NCBI GenBank assembly: GCA_029975555.1
Contig: JARKOY010000125.1
Span: forward strand, 112,479 to 176,478
From: Spirochaetia bacterium
GTDB taxonomy: Bacteria > Spirochaetota > Spirochaetia > Treponematales > Rectinemataceae
DNA length: 64,000 nucleotides
Direction of reading: 5' to 3'
The notes beneath the pieces are model-generated. The model was not told where the DNA came from. It saw only the letters and a program-made list of their open reading frames with translations, and made no database searches. Below are positions 54,603 to 62,175 of the stretch, in pieces (position 1 is the stretch's first letter; every line of letters begins with the position of its first letter). Position numbers and translations under genes: made by a program.

Positions 54603-55640
54603 ATGAACATTGGAATAATCGGAACAGGCTTTATGGGCACCACCCACGCGCATGCGTGGGCAAACACAGGGGCAACCATTGTGGGTTTTTTGGCTGATCC
54701 CCCTTCTGACGCAGAAGTACTCGCGAGGCAATATGGCGCAAAGGCATGCTCCGACCTGAGCGAGCTTCTCAGTCTTGCAGAGGTGGTGGACATATGTGCA
54801 CCCACCCATCTCCATGCAGAGATGGCAATCTGCGCGGCGAAGGCCGGCAAACACGTGGTGTGCGAAAAACCCCTCGCCCTCACTGTCGAACAGGGAGAGG
54901 CGATGATACGCGCTTGCCGTGCAGCACATGTAAGGCTATTCGTAGCCCACGTGGTACGGTATTTCCCGGAATACAAGCTTGCGGCGGTACAGGTTCACGC
55001 TGGCGCTATAGGGAGGGTGGCGACTGCTGAGTATCGGCGACTCAGTTATCGCCCCAAAAAGCCTACAGGAAATTGGTTTTTGGATGAAGCAAAGTCGGGT
55101 GGGATTCTGCTCGATCTTATGATCCACGACTTCGACATTGCCCGATGGATCGCAGGCGATGTGGCCACCGTCTATGCAAAAAAAATATCTTCCTTCGACA
55201 AGAATAGCCCCATCGACTATGGAGAAGTGATCCTCACTCACGTCTCTGGCGCGCTGAGCCACATTTCGGGGGCCTGGGCATATCCACCGCCCGTCTTCAG
55301 AACCGGATTCGAAATCGCCGGGGACGGAGGTTTAATTCAGCACGACTCTGAAGCCGAATCCCCCATCGAAGTGTTGCTGCATCAAGAAAAGGGAAAGGCC
55401 CCTGACGTAGGTCTGCCCACAAGCCCCCTTGCAGAAAGCCCGTACGATATTGAAATCGCCGATTTCTACAGATGCCTTCAGATGGGGACAGAGCCTTTCG
55501 TCCATGCAGAAGATGGGCTTGCAGCACTCAAAATTGCATGCGCGGCTATGGAGTCGGCAAGAACAGGCGAGGTCGTAGTGCTCCCAAAATGTGACATGGA
55601 CCTACCCCCAAGCTCCCCACAACAAGGAGGCAGCAAATGA
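54603..55640 (+). CDS. Gfo/Idh/MocA-family NAD(P)-dependent oxidoreductase
   Basis: 345 residues. The Rossmann GxGxxG is IGIIGTGFMGTTHAHAW and the family EKP motif is GKHVVCEKPLALTVEQGEAMI. The C-terminal catalytic domain has GGILLDLMIHDFDIARWIAGD, with the conserved Asp and His in place. Substrates of the family are sugars and inositols; the transporter context suggests the imported sugar. Two dispersed-repeat copies (55320 and 55484) lie in the gene. GGAGC precedes the ATG. Confidence 0.9.
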   Translation: MNIGIIGTGFMGTTHAHAWANTGATIVGFLADPPSDAEVLARQYGAKACSDLSELLSLAEVVDICAPTHLHAEMAICAAKAGKHVVCEKPLALTVEQGEAMIRACRAAHVRLFVAHVVRYFPEYKLAAVQVHAGAIGRVATAEYRRLSYRPKKPTGNWFLDEAKSGGILLDLMIHDFDIARWIAGDVATVYAKKISSFDKNSPIDYGEVILTHVSGALSHISGAWAYPPPVFRTGFEIAGDGGLIQHDSEAESPIEVLLHQEKGKAPDVGLPTSPLAESPYDIEIADFYRCLQMGTEPFVHAEDGLAALKIACAAMESARTGEVVVLPKCDMDLPPSSPQQGGSK

Positions 55641-56704
55641 AACTCGCATGCATGAGCGCGGCTCACGTCCACGCAGATGCGTACATCGGTTGTTTACAAT
55701 CGATTCCAGATGTGGAGATAACAGGTGTTGCCGACCACGACGCAGTACGAGGGAAAGCCTTTGCTCTTCGTCATAAGCTTTCGTTTTTTGAGAGCTATGA
55801 TGCTCTCCTCGCCCAAAAGCCAGATGGTGTACTCATCACCAGCGAAAATGCGCATCATAAAGACTTATCACTCAAAGCAATAAATGCAGGAGCCCACATT
55901 CTGTGCGAGAAACCTTTGGCTACAACCGTAAAAGACGCAGAAGCGATCGTTCGCGCCGCACATGAAGCAGGGGTTCTGGTTATGACAGCATTCCCCATGC
56001 GATTCTCTGTCCCTGTGTGCAGCGTCAGGGACGAATTATTGCAGGGCAAGCTTGGGAAGCCTCTGTGCTTCAACGCCTCAAACCAAGGGCAATTGCCTCC
56101 CAGGGACAGAGCATGGTTCACCGATCCAGTACTTGCAGGCGGTGGAGCGATTACTGACCATGTAGTTCACCTTGTAGACATCATGCGATGGTACCTGGGG
56201 ACGGAGGTTGTTGAGGTTTACGCCGTTGCAAATCGAATTTTACATGCACAAGAGGTAAAGGTTGAAACCGGTGGCATGGTTTCACTTGTATTCGCAAACG
56301 GTGTCTTTGCGACAATCAACTGCTCGTGGTCAAGACCGACTACATGGCCAAGCTGGGGAGGCCTTTCATTTGATCTTGTCACAGAGAGAGGGGTCATTCA
56401 TGTCGATGCGTTTAAGCAAAACTTAACAATATTCAGCACCAATGCTCCTCAAAATAGAGGAGAAAAGGTTCAGAAATCTACCTCTTTGCTCCATGATTGG
56501 AGCAGCACTCATGGGGACAGAGGATTAGGAGCACGGTGGCTTTTCTGGGGTTCCGACGCAAATCAATCGATGATCGAGGAGTTCATCGCTGCATTACGTG
56601 AGCACCGCCCACCCCAAGTTACCGGAGAAGACGGCCTTCGTGCCGTCTATGTTGTGGAAGCAGCCTATAGATCAATACAAGAAGGAAAACCCGTTCGTAT
56701 TTGA
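55637..56704 (+). CDS. Second Gfo/Idh/MocA-family oxidoreductase
   Basis: 355 residues. The N-terminus is degenerate for the dinucleotide loop: LACMSAAHVHADAYIGCLQ replaces a standard GxGxxG, with GVADHDAVRGKAFA following. The EKP motif is clear (GAHILCEKPLATTVKDAEAIV), as is GGGAITDHVVHLVDIMRWYLG. Three dispersed-repeat copies (56103, 56197, 56513) sit inside it. It overlaps the first oxidoreductase by 4 nt and is noticeably less GC-rich. It probably acts on the same sugar pathway; cofactor binding may differ from the first enzyme. Confidence 0.85.
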   Translation: MKLACMSAAHVHADAYIGCLQSIPDVEITGVADHDAVRGKAFALRHKLSFFESYDALLAQKPDGVLITSENAHHKDLSLKAINAGAHILCEKPLATTVKDAEAIVRAAHEAGVLVMTAFPMRFSVPVCSVRDELLQGKLGKPLCFNASNQGQLPPRDRAWFTDPVLAGGGAITDHVVHLVDIMRWYLGTEVVEVYAVANRILHAQEVKVETGGMVSLVFANGVFATINCSWSRPTTWPSWGGLSFDLVTERGVIHVDAFKQNLTIFSTNAPQNRGEKVQKSTSLLHDWSSTHGDRGLGARWLFWGSDANQSMIEEFIAALREHRPPQVTGEDGLRAVYVVEAAYRSIQEGKPVRI

Positions 56705-56765
56705 CTCCACGCATTTAAAAGTTTGGAACGAAAAAAGTAGCCGCCAAGAAAAACAAGGGAAAACA

Positions 56766-56792
56766 GGGCAGAGGCTTTCATCCTCTGTCCCC
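56766..56792. repeat. Inverted pair of dispersed repeats forming a hairpin
   Basis: GGGCAGAGG (56766-56774), CTTTCAT, CCTCTGTCCCC (56782-56792) form a 9-bp stem with one mismatch (C in place of A) and a 7-nt loop. It lies after the last gene of the sugar operon. No U-run follows, so if it terminates transcription it is not a canonical terminator. Confidence 0.6.
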
Positions 56793-56818
56793 ATCTTCTA
56801 GGCTATGTTAGAATATGC

Positions 56819-56824
56819 TAAAAT
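56819..56824 (+). promoter_or_regulatory. Extended -10 promoter of parE (leaderless spacing)
   Basis: TGCTAAAAT contains a TGn extended -10 and TAAAAT (56819-56824). The GTG start at 56831 follows 6 nt later, at the expected +1. No good -35 box is seen. Confidence 0.5.
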
Positions 56825-56830
56825 AAAAAT

Positions 56831-58633
56831 GTGAGGACAAAATCTGCTTACGATGAATCAAAGATAAAAACGCTTTCCTCGTTGGAACACATCAGGCTCA
56901 GAACAGGGATGTATATAGGAAGGCTTGGCGATGGCTCAAGCCCCGACGATGGTATTTACATCCTCTTGAAAGAAGTCATCGATAATTCAGTCGATGAATT
57001 CATAATGGGTGCAGGCAATCAAATAGCCATTACCATCGACGGCAAGAAAGTCAGAGTGCGAGATTATGGACGAGGAATACCGCTCGGGAAAGTCATAGAA
57101 TGCGTTTCGGTGATCAATACAGGCGCAAAATATGACGATGATGTGTTTCAGTTTTCTGTTGGCCTGAATGGTGTGGGTACAAAGGCCGTGAACGCTTTGT
57201 CCAAAGAATTCCGGGTTGTCTCATACAGGGACGGACGAGTCTTTGAAGCTACATTTGCTCGGGGTGTTCTTACAAATTCGCGAGAAGGAAATAGTCATGA
57301 AAAAACCGGTACCCTTGTCGAATTTACTCCTGATGAAAAAATTTTCGGTGAGTATTCCTTTGTATTTGAGTTTATAGAAAAACGACTGTGGAACTATGCC
57401 TGTCTGAACCCCGGCTTAACCTTAACGCTGAATGGTAAAGCCTTCCAAGCAGAGAAAGGTCTCTATGATTTGTTGTCGACTGAGCTCGGGGGAAGCGCTC
57501 TCTACGATATCGGCTGGTACCGAGGAGATCGCATTGAATTTGCATTTACCCATACAAAAGAATATGGGGAAGAGCATTTCTCTTTTGTGAACGGCCAGTA
57601 TACATCAGATGGAGGTAGCCATCTTTCTGCCTTCCGTGAAGGTTTTTTAAAAGCAGTCAACGAATTTTTTCAGGCCTCTTACCGCGGAGAAGACGTACGC
57701 GAGGGACTTGCCGCAGGAATTGCGATACGAATTAAAAATCCAGTTTTTGAAAGTCAGACAAAAAACAAACTTGGGAACAGTGACATCCGTCCATGGATTC
57801 TTCAAGAGGTTAAAAAGGGTGTGGATGAGATACTCCGACGCAACCCCCGTGCCGCAAAAGTGTTGCAAGAAAAAATCATCACAAATGAAAAACTCCGTAC
57901 TGAACTCAACATAGTCCGAAAAGAAGCAAAAGAAGCTGCTAGGAGAATCGAACTTAAAATACCCAATTTGAGAGATTGTAAAGTACACTTAGGGGACGGA
58001 GGTTCAGGAGATCGTTCGACAATCTTTATAACTGAAGGCTTGTCAGCCGCTGGTAGCATGGTGAGTGCCCGCGATGTCCACACCCAAGCCATTTTCAGCC
58101 TCCGAGGCAAGCCTGAAAACATGTTCGATCGTCCTCGTTCGGCCATTTATAAAAATGAAGAACTCTATAATCTAATGATGGCGCTTGGTATTGAGAACAG
58201 CGTGGAAAACCTACGATTCGCACGCATTGTCATTGCAACCGACGCAGATTACGATGGCTTTCACATACGAAATCTCCTCCTCACATTTTTTTTGACATAC
58301 TTTGAGGAATTGGTGGTTCAAGGCCGCGTATACCTTTTAGAAACACCTCTCTATAGGGTAAGAACAAAAAAAGTAACACAGTACTGTTATTCAGTCCGCG
58401 AACGAAACGAAGCAATCAAACGTCTTGGACCGGGGACAGAGGTCACCCGTTTTAAAGGCCTTGGGGAAATAAGCCCTGCGGAATTTGGGCAATTTATTGG
58501 GAAAGATATGAGGCTGATTAAAGTGGATATTCAGACACTATCCTCTGTCCCCGAACTGCTTTGTTTTTTTATGGGTAAAAATACGCCAGAAAGACGACAA
58601 TTCATTATGGATAATCTTATCACTGAACTATGA
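56831..58633 (+). CDS. parE: DNA topoisomerase IV subunit B (ParE-like)
   Basis: 600 residues of type IIA topoisomerase ATPase subunit. Seen are HIRLRTGMYIGRLGDG, EVIDNSVDEFIMG, VRDYGRGIPLGKV, GLNGVGTKAVNALS and KTGTLVEFTPDE. TOPRIM motifs are STIFITEGLSAAGSM, where most GyrB/ParE have EGDSAGGSA, and ATDADYDGFHIRNLL. RFKGLGEISPAEF completes the set. The variant resembles the Bacteroidetes/spirochaete ParE-like group. The start is GTG 56831 without a Shine-Dalgarno. Three dispersed-repeat copies are in the gene (57992, 58432, 58542). The gene is AT-rich compared with the first 50 kb. Confidence 0.9.
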   Translation: MRTKSAYDESKIKTLSSLEHIRLRTGMYIGRLGDGSSPDDGIYILLKEVIDNSVDEFIMGAGNQIAITIDGKKVRVRDYGRGIPLGKVIECVSVINTGAKYDDDVFQFSVGLNGVGTKAVNALSKEFRVVSYRDGRVFEATFARGVLTNSREGNSHEKTGTLVEFTPDEKIFGEYSFVFEFIEKRLWNYACLNPGLTLTLNGKAFQAEKGLYDLLSTELGGSALYDIGWYRGDRIEFAFTHTKEYGEEHFSFVNGQYTSDGGSHLSAFREGFLKAVNEFFQASYRGEDVREGLAAGIAIRIKNPVFESQTKNKLGNSDIRPWILQEVKKGVDEILRRNPRAAKVLQEKIITNEKLRTELNIVRKEAKEAARRIELKIPNLRDCKVHLGDGGSGDRSTIFITEGLSAAGSMVSARDVHTQAIFSLRGKPENMFDRPRSAIYKNEELYNLMMALGIENSVENLRFARIVIATDADYDGFHIRNLLLTFFLTYFEELVVQGRVYLLETPLYRVRTKKVTQYCYSVRERNEAIKRLGPGTEVTRFKGLGEISPAEFGQFIGKDMRLIKVDIQTLSSVPELLCFFMGKNTPERRQFIMDNLITEL

Positions 58634-58661
58634 GGCTCTTTATTGGCAGCGAATCAATGCA

Positions 58662-58671
58662 TGGACGGAGG
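58662..58671 (+). promoter_or_regulatory. Dispersed-repeat copy serving as parC Shine-Dalgarno
   Basis: TGGACGGAGG ends 5 nt before the parC GTG at 58677, so its GGAGG is the apparent ribosome-binding site. Confidence 0.6.
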
Positions 58672-58676
58672 ATGCT

Positions 58677-60881
58677 GTGGCCTATATTAAAAAGCTATTG
58701 AACGACAACTTTCTATACTATGCCTCATATGTCATTATGGATAGAGCCATCCCAGAACTTAATGACGGACTTAAACCTGTTCAACGTCGAATTTTGCATA
58801 CTCTTTTCGAAATGGACGACGGTAAATTCCATAAAGTTGCCAACGTTGTCGGACATTGCATGAAATATCATCCTCACGGAGATGCATCTATTGGCTCAGC
58901 TCTTATCGGGCTTGCAAATAAAGGGCTATTCATCGCAACGCAAGGCAATTTTGGGAATCCTATAACAGGAGATGAGGCGTCTGCGCCCCGTTATATAGAG
59001 TGCAAATGTACTCCATTTGCCAAAGAAATTTTTTTTCATCCCCAAATAACACAATATGTCGATAGTTATGATGGACGAAACAGAGAACCAATTGTATTCC
59101 CTGCAAAAATTCCAGTCGTTCTAATACTTGGTGCCGAAGGTATCGCAGTAGGGATGAGCACAAAAATATTGCCTCATAACCCGGTAGAGGTAATTCAAGC
59201 TGAAATTGCTTGCCTTGAAGGCAAGTCTTTTGATCTCATCCCTGATTTCCCAACAGGTGGTCTCATAGATTACTCTGAGTATGCCGATGGGAATGGAAAA
59301 GTCCGAGTCCGCGCTTTGCTCGACGGTTCTGATCCTAAAAAAATTGTGATTAAAGAGATTCCATACGGCTCAACGACAGAAAGTCTCATCAACAGCATAG
59401 AAGAAGCTGTCCGGGCGGGACATTTAAAAATCGCTTCAATCGCAGATTTTACGACAGACAAGGTAGAAATAGAGCTAAAGCTGGCCAGAGGAGTATATAC
59501 AGAAGAGGTTGTAGATGCTTTGTATGCATTTACCGAGTGTGAGCGATCAATCTCATGCAATTGTCTCGTCATAAAAGATGGAAAGCCGACAACAAGTTCT
59601 GTCTCAGATATTATACGGTATCATGCCGGGAAGTTGCTCAATCTGCTTCGACAAGAACTCGAGCTGGAACGGATTGATCTTCAAAAGGAACTGTTTGCAA
59701 GGACTCTTGAGCGCATCTTTATCGAAGAGAGGATTTATAAAGCGATAGAAACCAAAAGAACCAATGAGGCGGTCATTAAAGCGGTCCTCGATGGATTTAA
59801 ACCATTTGCAAAAGAATTGGACCATACCATAGGGACGGAGGATGTAGAGCGATTACTGAAAATACCTATTCGAAGAATTTCTTTATATGATATAGAAAAA
59901 GCTAAAAAAGAGATTGAGCAAATTCAGCAGCAGCTTGCACAGAACGAAGAGCATCTCAATCATCTTGTCCACTATGCGATTGAGACACTCAAAACATATA
60001 GAAAGATGATCGAGAGTTTTTGTCCGCGTAGAACACGGATCAAATTATTTCAAAAAATCGAAGCAAAAAGCGTTGCACGCCATGATGTTGCTCTAAGATA
60101 TGACGCAGAGGGAGGCTATGTAGGGACAGAGGTTGCAGGTGAAAAAATCCTTGAAGCCTCCAAATTTGATAAAATTCTAATCTTAAGAAGAAATGGCATC
60201 TATACAATTATACCTCTTCCAGAGAAATTATTTGTAGGACAAAACGCATTGTGGATAACCATTGCATCAAAAGAAGTGTTGTCTACTACAATCATTACGA
60301 TTGTATATTCCTTGGCAAATGAATGCGGCGCTTATATTAAGAGAACTACCATCGACAGTTGGCTTACAGGGAAAGATTATAGCCTCGTGCCTGAGAAAGC
60401 GGATGTCTTGGGATTTTCTATTGATAGATCCTATGAGTTTCAATTGGAATATAAACCAAAACCGAGAAGCAAAAAAAATAGAGAAATTTTTTCTGCTATT
60501 GATTACCCTGTTCGGAGAAGACATGCTCAAGGTATAAAATTGACGGACCGCGAAGTAATACAATTGACAGTCCCTGCCGAGACTCTTATTGAGCACAGAC
60601 TGTCAAGGGGGACGGAGGATGAGCAAGCCCATCAATTAGAAGAAAAACAGCAAGAATCCCCCGCCAAAAGAAAAGCCAGAGCCCCTTCAGCAACAAACAA
60701 CAAAAAACAAACACCAAAGGGAGCGAAAATTGAAGAACAGCTCGAATCCATGAACACACAAGATACTAATACTCTAAATCCTTCCTCTGTCCCCCTGCCC
60801 CCCCAAAAAGGCACCAATACATCTTCCTCTGTTCACGGTGTCGGTCTTTTAGAAGCGGCCTTGAAAAAACACAAGAAATAA
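58677..60881 (+). CDS. parC: DNA topoisomerase IV subunit A (ParC-like)
   Basis: 734 residues. It opens YASYVIMDRAIPELNDGLKPVQRRIL and has VVGHCMKYHPHGDASIG, GNFGNPITGDEASAPRYIEC with the catalytic Tyr, and EGIAVGMSTKILPHNP. The tower/coiled-coil region is at about 400-450. The C-terminal third is short and diverged, without clear GyrA-box blades, and ends in a low-complexity basic tail (KRKARAPSATNNKKQTPKG onward). GTG start after a repeat-derived GGAGG. Five dispersed-repeat copies are in the gene; those near the end give RGTED, SSVPL and SSVHG in the tail. It partners parE upstream. Confidence 0.9.
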   Translation: MAYIKKLLNDNFLYYASYVIMDRAIPELNDGLKPVQRRILHTLFEMDDGKFHKVANVVGHCMKYHPHGDASIGSALIGLANKGLFIATQGNFGNPITGDEASAPRYIECKCTPFAKEIFFHPQITQYVDSYDGRNREPIVFPAKIPVVLILGAEGIAVGMSTKILPHNPVEVIQAEIACLEGKSFDLIPDFPTGGLIDYSEYADGNGKVRVRALLDGSDPKKIVIKEIPYGSTTESLINSIEEAVRAGHLKIASIADFTTDKVEIELKLARGVYTEEVVDALYAFTECERSISCNCLVIKDGKPTTSSVSDIIRYHAGKLLNLLRQELELERIDLQKELFARTLERIFIEERIYKAIETKRTNEAVIKAVLDGFKPFAKELDHTIGTEDVERLLKIPIRRISLYDIEKAKKEIEQIQQQLAQNEEHLNHLVHYAIETLKTYRKMIESFCPRRTRIKLFQKIEAKSVARHDVALRYDAEGGYVGTEVAGEKILEASKFDKILILRRNGIYTIIPLPEKLFVGQNALWITIASKEVLSTTIITIVYSLANECGAYIKRTTIDSWLTGKDYSLVPEKADVLGFSIDRSYEFQLEYKPKPRSKKNREIFSAIDYPVRRRHAQGIKLTDREVIQLTVPAETLIEHRLSRGTEDEQAHQLEEKQQESPAKRKARAPSATNNKKQTPKGAKIEEQLESMNTQDTNTLNPSSVPLPPQKGTNTSSSVHGVGLLEAALKKHKK

Positions 60882-60883
60882 AT

Positions 60884-61468
60884 TTAAATGGGCTCGTCGT
60901 CATCCTCGTCATCCATAAAAAAGTTGCCGCTCGATTCATAATCATCTTCGTCGATTTCCTCTTCGTTTTTTGGCCTTAGCAATCGTTTTTTGCCGGATTT
61001 TTTTGTCTTTCGGTCCAATTCTTTTAAAGATTCAGTATCATCGCCCAAATATGGAAGTATATATGGGGGTTCAATATTTTTAGGCCTTGCACGCCTATCA
61101 AATCTAGTCCTCACAATATGTTTTTCTTTCTCTAACATCTCTATTAAATAGCCAATAAATTTTCTTGCCCGTTCTACTAGAGTTTTTACTTCTCCGAAAG
61201 CTTCCCATTTTACAGGAATTCCAGCCTGTTTCAATTTTTGATAAGAAACATTGTCTATCGATCCTGTTACTAGAACCTTTGCACCTCTACCGATAATCCA
61301 CTCTGCTTTTCCTCGTATAATTCCTTTTGCAGTAATTTCAGGAGAGTATTTTTGGATACGATTGTATTCATCAACGATGATTAAAAAGGGGGCTTCTTCA
61401 AAAATCGGATAAAAATCTGTATATAACACCGGCTCACATGCTGTTATTGCGATTTTAGCTCTTTGCAT
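60884..61468 (-). CDS. NifX/dinitrogenase-cofactor-fold protein with acidic tail
   Basis: 194 residues. The N-terminal ~100 residues (KIAITACEPVLYTDFYPIFEEAPFLIIVDEYN in part, ITAKGIIRGKAEWIIGRGAKVLVTGSIDN in part, LKQAGIPVKW) follow the pattern of the dinitrogenase iron-molybdenum cofactor (NifX/NafY) fold. The second half is a basic helix region and a strongly acidic end (EEEIDEDDYESSGNFFMDDEDDDEP in part). No nitrogenase genes are near, so a role in metal-cofactor handling or something quite different is open. GAGG precedes ATG 61468. It is convergent with parC, 2 nt apart. Confidence 0.6.
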   Translation of the reverse strand: MQRAKIAITACEPVLYTDFYPIFEEAPFLIIVDEYNRIQKYSPEITAKGIIRGKAEWIIGRGAKVLVTGSIDNVSYQKLKQAGIPVKWEAFGEVKTLVERARKFIGYLIEMLEKEKHIVRTRFDRRARPKNIEPPYILPYLGDDTESLKELDRKTKKSGKKRLLRPKNEEEIDEDDYESSGNFFMDDEDDDEPI

Positions 61469-61592
61469 TTTTGAACCCTCTTCTCAAAAAGAAGTAAACC
61501 ATCACCAATGGTGATTGAGTCAACAAACAATCCCATCCTCGTCCACACTATCCTTTTATGCTCCAATGGATACTTTTTGCATACAGTTTATT

Positions 61593-61860
61593 CTATGATT
61601 TCTGCGATTTTTGCCTCCTTCTATCCGCAGATCGATCATATCTTACATCAATTGCTTTCGGTATATCGCCCGTCAACACTCTAACTTTGATATTCAGGAA
61701 TTCACACGATTCAGAATATCACATCACATCATGAGCACGGGTTTTCCGAGATTAAAAAAATTTCAGTTATTCCTATCAAATACATCCAAATTATCTTTAT
61801 ACAATTTTATTCTTACTCGCTCTATACATGATCGTCAAGAGCCTTTTGCGATGTTCACTT
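61593..61860 (-). pseudogene. Decayed coding fragment, family not recognised
   Basis: On the minus strand coding-like text survives in pieces. One piece is ERVRIKLYKDNLDVFDRNN, interrupted by stops. After a frame change there is a ~40-codon stretch ending at the stop at 61593, containing CEFLNIKVRVLTGDIPKAID and VRYDRSADRRRQKS. It reads like the C-terminal end of a larger basic protein. I cannot name the family. Confidence 0.3.
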
Positions 61861-61965
61861 TTTTGTCTGGAGTGCGAGGAGGGCAAAATTCCCTGTAAAC
61901 GTGCCCCCAATGTTGCCAAAGCACCAGGATGCAGCTGCATGCTGCCAGAAAATGGGGGGATACAA

Positions 61966-62140
61966 GGGTTGAGAACTAGCCGGTTTCCTAGGAAACGACA
62001 CTTCGAATACTGCCTTCATTGATGTCTTTCGCGCCGGAGGGCATCCTATCGCAGCCGACGAGAAAGGCGGGCGTGTTTTGGGGAGCTGTTGCAGTGTGAC
62101 GGCAGTCATCATGACTGGTTTGAGGGACGGAGTATGCTGA
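61966..62140 (+). pseudogene. Decayed coding fragment, family not recognised
   Basis: From about 61970 a plus-strand frame reads ELAGFLGNDTSNTAFIDVFR, AGGHPIAADEKGGRVLGS, then SVTAVIMTGLRDGVC and a stop. It has no start and a frame break before it (MLPENGGIQGLR in another phase). It looks like a protein C-terminus cut off by decay. The RDG codons contain a dispersed-repeat copy. Confidence 0.3.
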
Positions 62141-62175
62141 GCCCATTGGGAAGGGCCAGTACAGAAACTGAATAA

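Larger units (their letters stand above)
37886..62133. repeat. Dispersed short repeat family, consensus GGGGACRGAGG
   Basis: By eye I find copies or near-copies starting at plus-strand positions 37886, 41232, 44121, 45112, 50046, 55320, 55484, 56103, 56197, 56513, 56766, 57992, 58432, 58662, 59831, 60123, 60607 and 62123. Complementary copies (CCTCTGTCCCC type) are at 43498, 44451, 56782, 58542, 60784 and 60826. Most lie inside genes. Different copies are read in different codon phases: GTEV/GTED at 50046, 56197, 58432, 59831 and 60123; GDRGL or GDGGS at 56513 and 57992; SSVP in antisense at 58542 and 60784. I see none in the first 37 kb. Confidence 0.7.
61469..62168. other. Decayed intergenic region with palindromes and gene debris
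   Basis: About 700 nt without an intact gene. It holds a 15-nt palindrome ATCACCA-A-TGGTGAT (61501-61515) upstream of the NifX-fold gene, possibly an operator, and a 14-nt palindrome GTTTCCTAGGAAAC (61983-61996). It also holds a dispersed-repeat copy at 62123 and short coding-like fragments listed separately. The open frame at 61611-61898 on the plus strand does not look like a protein. Confidence 0.5.

Noticed and set aside
57231..57243. AGGGACGGACGAG as another dispersed-repeat copy in parE
   Set aside because: The second half diverges (GGACGAG for GGAGG), so I left it out of the count.
61611..61898. 95-residue plus-strand ORF in the decayed region
   Set aside because: TTG start, no ribosome-binding site, composition unlike a protein, and antisense to better coding debris.
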